A stretch of DNA of 64,000 nucleotides, from contig CP003096.1 of assembly GCA_000233775.1 (NCBI GenBank), positions 496,001 to 560,000 on the forward strand, given 5' to 3'. Positions 8,341 to 16,459 of this stretch are shown one piece after another. This stretch comes from Thermovirga lienii DSM 17291 (GTDB lineage: Bacteria > Synergistota > Synergistia > Synergistales > Thermovirgaceae). Position 1 is the first letter of the stretch; each line of letters opens with the position of its first letter. A program made the position numbers and the translations under genes. The notes below the pieces were generated by a model that did not search any database, was not told where the DNA came from, and saw nothing but the letters and a program-made list of their open reading frames with translations.

Positions 8341-9114
8341 TTGGGAAAAGACAATGAATCGATACATGAGTTCGACGTTAATCTGATCTGTGAATATTTT
8401 TTGGGCCTCAAGAGGCAGGGGCCAGGGAGCCCAGAGGTAACCGTGAAGGCGTTGAGCTTTATAGAGGGTCTTTCAAAGGACTCCAACATTGTTGATATAG
8501 GCTGTGGAACAGGTGGGCAGACCATGGTTATAGCCCAAAATGCCCCTGGAAGGATAATTGGCGTAGATCTCTTTTCGACTTTCGTTGAAAAACTCAACGA
8601 GAATGCAAAAGCTTTAGGTTTGCAGGATAGAGTAGAGGGTATCATAGGCTCCATGGATAATCTGCCTTTTAATGATGAAGAGTTCGATGTTATCTGGTGT
8701 GAAGGGGCAATATACAACATAGGTTTCGAGCGGGGCCTGATGGAATGGCGCAGGTTCTTGAAGAAAGGAGGATACATAGCTGTTACGGAGGCTTCTTGGT
8801 TCACCGAAGAGAGGCCAGAGGAGATAGAGAAGTTCTGGCAGGATGCATACCCGGGAATAGATACCATTGCCAATAAAGTGGCCCAGATGCAGAAGACGGG
8901 GTATGTCCCCGTTGCCGTGTTTACTCTGCCTGAAAGTTGTTGGATAGACAACTTCTATGTTCCCCAAATTAAACTTCAGGAAGAGTTTTTAAAGAGAAAC
9001 GAGGGGAACGATGCTGCAGCGAGATTCGTGGAATATCAACGGTACGAGGCTGAACTTTACCATAAATATAAAGAATACTATGGGTATGCTTTCTACATAG
9101 GAAGAAAAATATGA
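8341..9114 (+). CDS. Class I SAM-dependent methyltransferase
   Basis: A 257-residue protein with the Rossmann-like methyltransferase signature: motif [12 protein letters not shown] near residues 53-63, an acidic end to strand 2 (GVDLF), motif II with [18 protein letters not shown], and a post-[12 protein letters not shown] strand. This resembles the UbiE/Coq5 and MerR-associated methyltransferase groups; the substrate is unknown. It starts with TTG 8341 after the strong site AAGGAGGA at 8325-8332. It sits 41 bp behind the ferritin-like gene, so the two may be co-transcribed. Its stop overlaps a possible short membrane peptide gene (ATGA). Confidence 0.85.
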   Translation: MGKDNESIHEFDVNLICEYFLGLKRQGPGSPEVTVKALSFIEGLSKDSNIVDIGCGTGGQTMVIAQNAPGRIIGVDLFSTFVEKLNENAKALGLQDRVEGIIGSMDNLPFNDEEFDVIWCEGAIYNIGFERGLMEWRRFLKKGGYIAVTEASWFTEERPEEIEKFWQDAYPGIDTIANKVAQMQKTGYVPVAVFTLPESCWIDNFYVPQIKLQEEFLKRNEGNDAAARFVEYQRYEAELYHKYKEYYGYAFYIGRKI

Positions 9115-9209
9115 TTTTGGTTTTAATTGTAGTAGTGTTCCTTATCGGTGCGGTAAAATGCTCGTTCCCTTTGAAGGGGAGGCATCCTGGATATTGGGGA
9201 AAGACATAA
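9111..9209 (+). CDS. Possible 32-residue single-span membrane peptide
   Basis: ATG 9111 overlaps the methyltransferase stop in the arrangement ATGA and opens a frame of 32 codons. The first 15 residues ([15 protein letters not shown]) form a near-ideal transmembrane helix, followed by a basic tail with Lys, Arg and His. Coupling by stop/start overlap and the clean hydrophobic-basic design suggest a real small protein, but there is no independent ribosome site and no homolog known to me. Confidence 0.35.
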   Translation: MILVLIVVVFLIGAVKCSFPLKGRHPGYWGKT

Positions 9210-9297
9210 AACCTTACTGGCGAGGCATGATAAAAAAAATAGAATATAGATCATAAGCGGGTTTTAGGTAAAAATTATTGCTGGAGGATCCAAACCT

Positions 9298-10113
9298 ATG
9301 GAAGCTGTTCGGCTTTTTTCATCTATCTCTCCTGTATATCAAGCCCTAGTGGCGACTCTGTTCACCTGGTTTGTAACAGCCTTGGGGGCGGCCGTGGTTT
9401 TTCTTAAGAAGGACATCAACAGAAAGGCCTTGGATGCTTCTTTGGGCTTTGCTTCTGGGATAATGATATCTGCTAGTTTTTTCTCTTTGATCTTGCCGGC
9501 GATAGGGTTCGCGGAAGGTTCAAAAATACCCAGCTGGGTGCCTGTTTCAATAGGTTTTTTGTTGGGCGGTTTTTGCCTAAGGTTGTTGGACAGGGTTATA
9601 CCTCATCTTCATCTTTTCTCTCCAGAAGAAAAAGCGGAAGGTATAAAGACGAACCTGCCCAAGACGGCCCTTTTGATTTTGGCTATAACCATTCACAACC
9701 TTCCTGAAGGCCTTGCCGTAGGAGTGGCCTTCGGCAGCTTGGGCACAGCTGAAGGATCGTCCCTCTGGGGTGCTGTAGCTTTGGCAGTCGGCATAGCCAT
9801 ACAAAATTTTCCGGAAGGTATCGCGGTCTCCTTGCCACTGAGAAGGGAAGGGATGTCCCCCTTCAAGAGTTTTTGGTACGGACAGCTCTCAGCAATTGTG
9901 GAGCCCATAGGCGGAGTCATAGGAGTGTCCATGGTTTTATTGAGCAAGGCCCTGCTTCCCTATGCCCTCTCATTTGCTGCTGGAGCGATGATATTCGTGG
10001 TCATAGAGGAATTGATACCTGAATCCCAGAGTGGAGAAAATGGAGACATAGCAACAACCGGAGCCATAATTGGCTTCGTGGTTATGATGATCCTCGACCT
10101 TGCCCTCTCATAA
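9298..10113 (+). CDS. ZIP family divalent metal transporter
   Basis: A 271-residue polytopic protein of about eight transmembrane segments. It carries the ZIP signature helices HNLPEGLAVGVAFG (near residue 137) and IQNFPEGIAVSLPL (near 175), whose His, Asn, Pro-Glu and Gln/Asn residues line the binuclear metal site. A histidine-containing loop (HLHLF) lies between helices 3 and 4. ZupT/ZIP proteins import zinc, iron or manganese; specificity cannot be read. Start ATG 9298 follows GGAGGATCC. It is monocistronic, with about 90 bp before the Mrp operon. Confidence 0.9.
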   Translation: MEAVRLFSSISPVYQALVATLFTWFVTALGAAVVFLKKDINRKALDASLGFASGIMISASFFSLILPAIGFAEGSKIPSWVPVSIGFLLGGFCLRLLDRVIPHLHLFSPEEKAEGIKTNLPKTALLILAITIHNLPEGLAVGVAFGSLGTAEGSSLWGAVALAVGIAIQNFPEGIAVSLPLRREGMSPFKSFWYGQLSAIVEPIGGVIGVSMVLLSKALLPYALSFAAGAMIFVVIEELIPESQSGENGDIATTGAIIGFVVMMILDLALS

Positions 10114-10228
10114 GGCCCTAAAAGGAGCCAACACTTTGATGTAAGGGATGAAAATTGTATAATAATTACATTCTTGCATTTATGGATGTCATGGCACTAT
10201 AACCGTGTGTGTTTGGGGGACGATCGAT

Positions 10229-10747
10229 TTGAAACTGACAAAGGCGCCAATTGCATTGTTCTGTGCCCTTTTTCTTTTTTGGATATTGTTTACGGGAAAG
10301 CTTGATACTGCAGGGTTAGTCCTTGGGATAATCTTGAGTGTGTTTGTAACTTGGTTTACATGGCGGGTCTTTATACCTCCTGCTCATGAAATGCCGGGAC
10401 AGGTTGCACCGGTTTTGCATTTTAATTTGGCTTGGTCCTTGGTTTTTTTCCCCCTGTTTTTCTGGGAAATTTTCAAGGCTACGGTGCAAGTCGCTATGCT
10501 TACGTTGAAGCCTGACCTGAACCTCATGCCGGGCATTGTAAGGGTGAAGACGAACCTAAAGCACAAAACATCCTTGGTCATGTTGGCCAACCATGTAACT
10601 CTTACTCCAGGAACTGTCACGGTCGACGTAGATCTTGTGCACCACGAGCTGTACGTTCATTCCCTCAATCTTAGGACACTTGATGAGTGCGCTGTCTGTG
10701 CGGACGTGAACAAACTGGAAGAGCGCTTGAGGAGGCTGGTGGAATGA
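10229..10747 (+). CDS. mnhE: Mrp/Mnh antiporter subunit E
   Basis: First gene of a tightly overlapping antiporter operon. The protein has two N-terminal membrane spans and the soluble MnhE domain with the family pattern ending in LVMLANHVTLTPGTVTV, then an acidic C-terminal tail. MnhE is an accessory subunit of multi-subunit Na+/H+ (or K+/H+) antiporters and of Mbh/Mbs complexes. TTG 10229 is chosen because GGGGGAC at 10215-10221 lies at correct spacing; GTG 10205 would add eight residues. Its stop overlaps the next ATG (ATGA). Confidence 0.9.
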   Translation: MKLTKAPIALFCALFLFWILFTGKLDTAGLVLGIILSVFVTWFTWRVFIPPAHEMPGQVAPVLHFNLAWSLVFFPLFFWEIFKATVQVAMLTLKPDLNLMPGIVRVKTNLKHKTSLVMLANHVTLTPGTVTVDVDLVHHELYVHSLNLRTLDECAVCADVNKLEERLRRLVE

Positions 10748-11001
10748 TATACCTAACCCTTTGGGGGCTTTTGATCGCTGCTTTAGGAGGTTTTTACCGT
10801 GTTGTGGTGGGGCCAACCGTGCCGGATAGGATAGTGGCAGCCGATGCCATGACGGTCATTATTACCACTGCCTTGGCCGTTCTTTCTTTGGTCTTTGAAA
10901 ATGGAGTGTTTCTGGATATCGCCTTGGCCTTTGCCATCCTGTCCTTTGCAGATGTCCTCATAATGGCCAAATATTTCGAGCATGGAGAGCTGCACAAATG
11001 A
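10744..11001 (+). CDS. mnhF: Mrp/Mnh antiporter subunit F
   Basis: An 85-residue, three-span membrane protein with the MnhF hallmark RVVVGPTVPDRIVAADAM between helices 1 and 2. ATG 10744 overlaps the mnhE stop and the end overlaps mnhG, so the genes are translationally coupled. MnhF is a small structural subunit of the antiporter complex. The family length of about 85-95 residues fits. Confidence 0.92.
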   Translation: MIYLTLWGLLIAALGGFYRVVVGPTVPDRIVAADAMTVIITTALAVLSLVFENGVFLDIALAFAILSFADVLIMAKYFEHGELHK

Positions 11002-11345
11002 TTAAAGAGATAAGCCATGTCTTAGCCTATTTATTCATGGCCTTGGGAGTTTTTTTCTCCTTGACGTCGGTTGTGGGGATACTTCGTTTTCCTGACGTTT
11101 ACACCAGGATCCATGCAGGGACCAAGGCCCTCACAGGAGGGGCACTGTTCGTTTTGACGGGGGGCGCAATCTTAGCCCCAAGCTGGCAGGCTTCGGCCAA
11201 GTTCGCCTTGATCATAGTGTTCTTTTTGATCACCAATCCTCTTTCATCTCATGCGGTTGCAAGGGCGTGTTACAGGCACGGTATAAAGCCGGAACTGATT
11301 TACAAGGATGAGTACAGGCAAAAACTATCCGATAAAAAAGGATGA
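10998..11345 (+). CDS. mnhG: Mrp/Mnh antiporter subunit G
   Basis: A 115-residue protein with three predicted helices and the MnhG pattern GILRFPDVYTRIHAGTKA followed by FFLITNPLSSHAVARACYR. It overlaps mnhF by 4 bp and the next gene by 4 bp. MnhG is a small integral subunit needed for assembly of Mrp complexes. Confidence 0.92.
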   Translation: MIKEISHVLAYLFMALGVFFSLTSVVGILRFPDVYTRIHAGTKALTGGALFVLTGGAILAPSWQASAKFALIIVFFLITNPLSSHAVARACYRHGIKPELIYKDEYRQKLSDKKG

Positions 11346-11623
11346 TTGCGATGGAGGCTTTCTTTGCTTTCGTGTGTGTTTTTTTGGCTCTAACGGCACT
11401 GGTCGCTTCAGAGGCCAGCGATATATTGAGCGCTGTAATAAGCCTCTCAGTTTTTGGTGTCCTTATGGCGATGGTATTTGTAATCCTCCAAGCCCCGGAT
11501 GTGGCCCTGACTCAGGCCGTCATAAACTCTGGTCTTGTTACATCCTTTTTCCTGGTAGCCTACAGCCAGACTCAGAAGAAAAGCCTGCCGAAGCAGGAGA
11601 AAGATCCAGGTGATGATATATGA
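11342..11623 (+). CDS. DUF4040/MbhD-like subunit (C-terminal MrpA module as a separate protein)
   Basis: The 93 residues form three membrane helices with the pattern ILSAVISLSVFGVLMAMVF and APDVALTQAVINSG. This corresponds to the DUF4040 domain found in the C-terminal part of MrpA and as stand-alone MbhD in membrane-bound hydrogenases. The conserved Glu/Asp-bearing helix APDVALTQA is present. It overlaps mnhG and mnhB by 4 bp each. A separate MbhD-like subunit points to an Mbh/Mbs-style arrangement rather than the Bacillus Mrp arrangement. Confidence 0.85.
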   Translation: MIAMEAFFAFVCVFLALTALVASEASDILSAVISLSVFGVLMAMVFVILQAPDVALTQAVINSGLVTSFFLVAYSQTQKKSLPKQEKDPGDDI

Positions 11624-12384
11624 GGCTCAGGGATCGTCTTCATGACTTGGTTTTGCTGTGTCTTTGTCTTGGCATGGGGTGGTGGCTCTGGGAAGGGGTG
11701 GCCGCAATAGATGACCCGGAGTACATTATAGGCCCAGCTGCGTATTATCTGGTCAATACGGCCAAGGAGACAGGAGCTGTAAATGTGGTGGCGGCAATAC
11801 TTTTTGATTACAGAGGCATTGATACCCTGGGCGAGACGACAGTGATATATACTACGGTCTGCGGAGTTGCCATGCTGTTCAGTAAAAGCAGATACAAAAA
11901 GTCCTCCGCGGGGCTTTCTTTCATAGCGAGGCGAGGCATAAGCTTTGTTGTGCCTTTTCTTTTCATGTACGGCTCTGCAATAATCCTTATGGGGCATCTC
12001 TCCCCTGGTGGGGGGTTCCAAGGAGGAGCTGTTTTCGCCACTATAACCATCTTGTTCTGCATAGTATTTGGCTCTAGTTTCGAGGCCTCCAGGATAAGCC
12101 CAAAAACAAAGGAAACCATAGAGTCCCTAGGCGGTTTGCTCTTTGTGTTTATAGGGGGAGTGGGCCTTTTGGCTGGAGCAGGTTTTCTGGCCAACACTGC
12201 AGCTGGCTTTCCACGGGGGCAAGTAGGAAACTTCCTCAGTGCCGGTACCATTCCCTTGCTCAACGTAGCTGTGGGCATGAAGGTGGGAGCAGGACTATCT
12301 ACCATATTCTACAGTATGGTAAAGGTCCTTGATTTGGAGTTCAATGAACAACTCACGGAGGTAATGGACAATGATAAAAATTAG
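11620..12384 (+). CDS. mnhB: Mrp/Mnh subunit B with fused MbhE-like N-terminus
   Basis: A 254-residue protein. Residues 1-90 resemble MbhE (the last segment of MrpA), including AAYYLVNTAKETGAVNVVAA and FDYRGIDTLGETTVI. The remaining part is MnhB with MGHLSPGGGFQGGAVFAT, VGLLAGAGFLAN and a final NVAVGMKVGAGL. So the C-terminal end of MrpA and MrpB are one polypeptide here. It overlaps the preceding gene by 4 bp and mnhC by 14 bp. Confidence 0.88.
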   Translation: MRLRDRLHDLVLLCLCLGMGWWLWEGVAAIDDPEYIIGPAAYYLVNTAKETGAVNVVAAILFDYRGIDTLGETTVIYTTVCGVAMLFSKSRYKKSSAGLSFIARRGISFVVPFLFMYGSAIILMGHLSPGGGFQGGAVFATITILFCIVFGSSFEASRISPKTKETIESLGGLLFVFIGGVGLLAGAGFLANTAAGFPRGQVGNFLSAGTIPLLNVAVGMKVGAGLSTIFYSMVKVLDLEFNEQLTEVMDNDKN

Positions 12385-12706
12385 CTACGCCACAGCTATT
12401 TTTGTGTTTTGCGTAGGCCTTTATACGATCTTGTCCAAGAGGAACCTCTTCAAGACGGTAATAGGTCTTACGATAATGGAGGCCGGGGCTCTCATGCTCA
12501 TAGTCACTGCCGGCTATGTGCACGGAGGCGTGCCCCCGTTGATCCCCATAGAAGGACAAGCTGTAAACCCCCTGCCCCATGCTTTTACTCTGACTGCCAT
12601 AGTAATAGGGGCTAGCGATGTGGCGTTGGCCTTGGCATTGGTGATAAAAGTGCATCGCCGCTACGGAACGGTGGACTTGGACAAGATAAGGGGGCTGAAG
12701 GAATGA
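12371..12706 (+). CDS. mnhC: Mrp/Mnh antiporter subunit C (NuoK-like)
   Basis: A 111-residue three-helix protein homologous to NuoK. It shows GLYTILSKRNLFKTVIGL and IMEAGALMLIV with the conserved membrane Glu, and HAFTLTAIVIGASDVALALAL with a second acidic residue in helix 3. NuoK/MnhC subunits contribute to the ion-translocation path. It starts inside the end of mnhB and overlaps mnhD by 4 bp. Confidence 0.92.
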   Translation: MIKISYATAIFVFCVGLYTILSKRNLFKTVIGLTIMEAGALMLIVTAGYVHGGVPPLIPIEGQAVNPLPHAFTLTAIVIGASDVALALALVIKVHRRYGTVDLDKIRGLKE

Positions 12707-14166
12707 CTCTCGTCTTGGCAGTTGTATTTCCTCTGTCATGTGCCTTCTTGATCCCTCTTTTGCACCTTTATGGGGGTGCGCTTTTGCGCAAATTCTTGCC
12801 CGTAATGGGACTTGGAACTTTGGCCTTGACTTTAGCTGCTGCATTGTCAGGTTTCAATGACTACGCCCTTTCCTTTTTTGGGGGGTGGCCAGCAAGGTTA
12901 GGAGTAGTCTTCGTGGTCGACAGCTTGTCGTCGATTTTTCTTATATTGGTTGCCTTTGGTAGCGGCATTTCATTGTTGTATTCCTACGATCGCATGGGGA
13001 CGGGGCCTTGGAGGTTCTACGTAATCTTTTTTCTCCTTCAAGCATCGATGAATGGAGTCTTACTCACCGGGGACCTCTTCAACATGTTCGTTTTTTACGA
13101 AATATTCTCTCTTACTGCCTATCTTCTTGTATCTTACAGTTTGACATGGCAGGCCGTGGAGGCTGGATTGAAATATCTTGTCATGGGGACCGTCGGTGCA
13201 TTTTTCATACTTTTAGGAGCAGCATATGCCTTCATAGCAAACAAGACATTGAACATGGCCGCTTTGGCTGTATCCTTGCCCCAGATCCCTAAGGCGACGC
13301 TCGTAGTTATAGCTGCCTGCATGGTGGTGGGGCTTTCGTTGAAGGCGGGGGCTTTCCCCTTTCACTTTTGGCTTCCTGACGCCCACTCTTCAGCTCTAAC
13401 TGCCGTCAGTGCACTCCTTTCAGGGGTAGTCATCAAAGTGTCCGTATATGCTCTCATTCGGATTTCCCTTTTGTTCTTTGGGGATCCCTTGCCTACAGTC
13501 TTCGATGTCATAACGGCCCTCGGAGTTATTTCCCTGTTGGGCGGGCACCTCATGGCTTTCAAACAGCAGGATATAAAGAGGCTTCTGGCTTACTCAACTG
13601 TCGCTCAGATAGGCTACATAATGATAGGCGCAGGTATGGGCACGGCCATGGGAATAGGAGCGGCTTTGTTCCATTCTGTAAATCACATGCTCATGAAATC
13701 GGGGTTGTTCATGACCGCAGGGCACCTTGCAGAGGAGATGAAGACTCGTAATATATCCCACATGAGGGGGCTTTTCGCCCATCGCAAGGGATTAGTTTTG
13801 GCCTTCACCGTCCTGGCTGCTGCTATAGTTGGGGTGCCGCCTCTTAACGGATTTATGAGTAAGTGGTACCTGGTAATGGCATCGGTTGAGAAAGGAAACC
13901 TCTTGGCTGCCCTGTCGTTGGTGTTTGGGACAGTCATTTCCGCCTCTTATTATCTTCGAGTCCTGCATGCGTTTTATGCCCCTGGAGATGGGCCTAAAAA
14001 ATACAAGGACCCAAGGTGTCCCTTGGCGGTAGCTGTGGTTCTTTCGGGGTGCTGTGTGGTTTTGGGGTTACTTCCCTTTTTTTACCCTATTGGGGATATC
14101 TTTGCTGAAGTTGGGGCTAAGGCCCTTGATGTCAAAAACTACGTAGCCGCAGTTTTGTTGCAGTGA
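12703..14166 (+). CDS. mnhD: Mrp/Mnh antiporter subunit D (NuoL/M/N family)
   Basis: A 487-residue polytopic protein of the proton-conducting NuoL/M/N family with about 14 helices. The ion-path residues are in place: Glu in NMFVFYEIFSLTAYLL (helix 5), Lys in GLKYLVMGTVGAF (helix 7), Lys in GLSLKAGAFPFHFWLPDAH (helix 8) and Lys in GVVIKVSVYALIRI, plus the LLAYSTVAQIGYI broken helix. It is the main antiporter subunit of the complex. A 62-bp gap follows before a second family member. Confidence 0.93.
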   Translation: MTLVLAVVFPLSCAFLIPLLHLYGGALLRKFLPVMGLGTLALTLAAALSGFNDYALSFFGGWPARLGVVFVVDSLSSIFLILVAFGSGISLLYSYDRMGTGPWRFYVIFFLLQASMNGVLLTGDLFNMFVFYEIFSLTAYLLVSYSLTWQAVEAGLKYLVMGTVGAFFILLGAAYAFIANKTLNMAALAVSLPQIPKATLVVIAACMVVGLSLKAGAFPFHFWLPDAHSSALTAVSALLSGVVIKVSVYALIRISLLFFGDPLPTVFDVITALGVISLLGGHLMAFKQQDIKRLLAYSTVAQIGYIMIGAGMGTAMGIGAALFHSVNHMLMKSGLFMTAGHLAEEMKTRNISHMRGLFAHRKGLVLAFTVLAAAIVGVPPLNGFMSKWYLVMASVEKGNLLAALSLVFGTVISASYYLRVLHAFYAPGDGPKKYKDPRCPLAVAVVLSGCCVVLGLLPFFYPIGDIFAEVGAKALDVKNYVAAVLLQ

Positions 14167-14228
14167 TTGCTAAATCTTGTCCCGGCGGTTTCAACTAGCT
14201 GCAGTGTAAGAAAGGAGTTACTTGAATA

Positions 14229-15668
14229 ATGGCCTTTGGCGACCCTATGAGCCTGTTCTTTGCTGTCTCTTCAACAGTTCTTTCTGTGGCGGTGCTTTTT
14301 TATAACGAATGGTATTTTGAGGGGAAAGAAAGGAGAACCTTTAACTTTCTGACTGTTGGGTGCTGGGTTGCCTCCATAGGGGCTCTTTTCGCACAGGATT
14401 GGTTGGTGTTCGTGGTGTTCGTGGAGGTGGTCTCCTTGATCCTGTGGCGAATGATCTCCTTTACGGACACAAAGGCGGCCCTTATTTACCTGCTGGCTCA
14501 GCTTGGGGCAGCGGGACTCATTCTCATAGGCGCAGCAGGGGCATCATTGGAAGCAGGAACGATGGCGGTGGGGCCGGTACCATCTGAATGGAGATGGTTT
14601 GTTTTGGTTGGGTTGGGGGTCAAGACCGCCTTTCCTGGAGTCCATTTTTGGCTGCCAAAAGCCCACAGTGCGGCGCCTACGCCAGCTAGCGCCTTACTTT
14701 CTGGATTTGCCGTCAAGCTCGGCATATATGGTATTGCCAGGCTAGGGACCTTCGCCAGCTCTCCGGAGCTTTTGATAATAGGTTCGGTCATGGCCATATT
14801 TGGGGTTTTAAAGGCCCTGATGCAGCATGACGCAAAGAGGCTTTTGGCTTACCACACAGTGAGCCAACTAGGCTACATGGTCGCAGCTCTTGGAGTAGGT
14901 ACACTGCTGGGGCTTGCCGGTGCCCTTTATCATGCCCTGGCCCATGCATTGTTCAAGGGGTTACTTTTTTTGTCCGTGGGGCGCCTGGAAAAATTCTACG
15001 GCACCAAGGATCTTCGGCTTTTAAGGGGTAGTGCTGCCTGGGATATGCCTTACACCTTTGTCCTGTTTATTGTTGGAGCGCTGGCAATATCCGGTTTCCC
15101 TGGTATGAGCGGTTTTGCCAGCAAGGTAATGATAAAGGAAGCACTCAAGGAACAGGGGATGTATCCTGTCTATTGGGTCTTGCAGGCAGCGGGCGTCGGA
15201 ACTGTAATATCCTTTTGTAAGCTGGGCTACTATGGTTTTTTGAGCGGAGGGAAAAAAGGCGCAATAGTTGGGAGAAAAGAAGGGTTAGCTTATTCTCGTG
15301 GCTCTTTTGGATTTTTGGGAATGGTCATACTGGCTGCTGGCACGGTATTTTTGGGCTTTGATCCTGAGGTTACAAGTGGCTTTCTAAAAATTTCAATGCC
15401 CGGTTTCTTTGGGTGGGACAACGTTTTTTCTTCGCTTTTAGTGGTGTCCTTGGGGGTGGGGATATTTTATCTTGTCAAGGACTTTCTCTCATCTGGATTT
15501 CGGGGGAGCGTTGTCTTGGATGGTTTGTGGAAGAAGATACAGCATGTTCCCCTTGCCGTTCATTTTGTCATAGTGAAGATGCACTCTGGAAGGTTGCGAT
15601 TCTACCTGACTGTGGTCGTGTTTGCTACCTTGGCCATTTTGTTGTACTTGGCCAAGCACTGGCGTTGA
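14229..15668 (+). CDS. Second NuoL/M-type antiporter subunit, likely counterpart of the MrpA N-terminal part
   Basis: A 479-residue paralogue in the same operon. It keeps helix-5 Glu (FVVFVEVVSLILW), helix-8 Lys (GLGVKTAFPGVHFWLPKAH), a later Lys (SGFAVKLGIYGIARL) and LLAYHTVSQLGYM. It lacks the helix-7 lysine: the position matching the GLKYL Lys of MnhD reads ALIYL. With MbhD-like and MbhE-like pieces encoded upstream, it probably replaces the long N-terminal part of MrpA. A final single helix at the C-terminus resembles the anchoring helix of NuoL-type subunits. Start ATG 14229 has only a moderate ribosome site (AAAGGAG at 14211-14217). Confidence 0.85.
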   Translation: MAFGDPMSLFFAVSSTVLSVAVLFYNEWYFEGKERRTFNFLTVGCWVASIGALFAQDWLVFVVFVEVVSLILWRMISFTDTKAALIYLLAQLGAAGLILIGAAGASLEAGTMAVGPVPSEWRWFVLVGLGVKTAFPGVHFWLPKAHSAAPTPASALLSGFAVKLGIYGIARLGTFASSPELLIIGSVMAIFGVLKALMQHDAKRLLAYHTVSQLGYMVAALGVGTLLGLAGALYHALAHALFKGLLFLSVGRLEKFYGTKDLRLLRGSAAWDMPYTFVLFIVGALAISGFPGMSGFASKVMIKEALKEQGMYPVYWVLQAAGVGTVISFCKLGYYGFLSGGKKGAIVGRKEGLAYSRGSFGFLGMVILAAGTVFLGFDPEVTSGFLKISMPGFFGWDNVFSSLLVVSLGVGIFYLVKDFLSSGFRGSVVLDGLWKKIQHVPLAVHFVIVKMHSGRLRFYLTVVVFATLAILLYLAKHWR

Positions 15669-15753
15669 TTGTACAATGGCCGAAAATCAGATATTGGGAG
15701 CAAACCGCTATGAGGCTTTGGTCTCGCCGTGAAGCTAATTATTATATGTTGCA

Positions 15754-16437
15754 GTGTTTGATACAATTGAATTGGTTGGTGATAAGTTGGAGGCCATCAA
15801 GATATTTAAGAACGGGTTGCTTACGGGGCTGATACTCCAGGTTGCCATAGGTCCAGTGTTCTTCTTTGTTGTGAGTTTGGTTTTACAGGCTGGGGCCTTT
15901 GCTGGTCTGGCAGCTGTGGCGGCAGTAACGATGGTGGATTATCTTTACATAACCCTCGCTATATTGGGGGTGGGCAAGCTCCTTGAAAAGGACAAATTCA
16001 AAAGGATTTTTGGCCTTGTAAGCTCTGTCGTTTTGATTTTGTTCGGGTTGTCAATCGCAGCGAGTGGAGGCGGGGTGGGCTTTTCATCAAACCTTGTTCC
16101 TGGCAAGTGGGGCTTGATTTCCAGCTTTGCGTCGGCATTCATTTTGACCATCTCGAGTCCCCTCACCATCGTGTTCTTCACAGGGTTGTTTGCAGCCAAG
16201 GCCTTAGAGCATGATTATAAGAAGAGAGAACTTTGGATCTTTGGACTTTCTGCAGGAAGCGCCACGTTCTTGTTTTTGGGTACTTCAGTGGTTCTTTTTT
16301 CTATGTTTGCAGGCAGTGTGCCTGCTTCGCTCGTAAAGGTTCTTAATCTAATCGTGGGTGCCCTTCTTGTTTTCTATGGTTTGGTTAGGGGGGTTAAGAT
16401 ATTTAGATGTATAGCTTTAGATAGCTGCAAAAAGTGA
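15754..16437 (+). CDS. LysE-family amino-acid exporter
   Basis: About 227 residues forming six helices with the LysE/RhtB starting pattern, here GLLTGLILQVAIGPVFFFV, and a central TISSPLTIVFFTGLF corresponding to the N-P-K-type helix. These proteins export amino acids, which would suit an amino-acid fermenter relieving overflow. The start is uncertain: GTG 15754 has no good ribosome site, and TTG codons near 15793 would begin closer to the usual family N-terminus. It lies 85 bp after the antiporter operon and just before the ABC transporter genes. Confidence 0.75.
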   Translation: MFDTIELVGDKLEAIKIFKNGLLTGLILQVAIGPVFFFVVSLVLQAGAFAGLAAVAAVTMVDYLYITLAILGVGKLLEKDKFKRIFGLVSSVVLILFGLSIAASGGGVGFSSNLVPGKWGLISSFASAFILTISSPLTIVFFTGLFAAKALEHDYKKRELWIFGLSAGSATFLFLGTSVVLFSMFAGSVPASLVKVLNLIVGALLVFYGLVRGVKIFRCIALDSCKK

Positions 16438-16459
16438 GCTTAGAAAAGGGGTGGTTAAC

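Noticed and set aside
9210-9297. A metal riboswitch or leader RNA before the ZIP transporter
   Set aside because: I could not find a conserved riboswitch core or a clear terminator/antiterminator pair; the segment is short and AT-rich.
11572-12021. A 149-residue frame antisense to mnhB and its neighbour
   Set aside because: The plus-strand genes overlap by 4 bp and have family motifs; the antisense frame has low-complexity composition.
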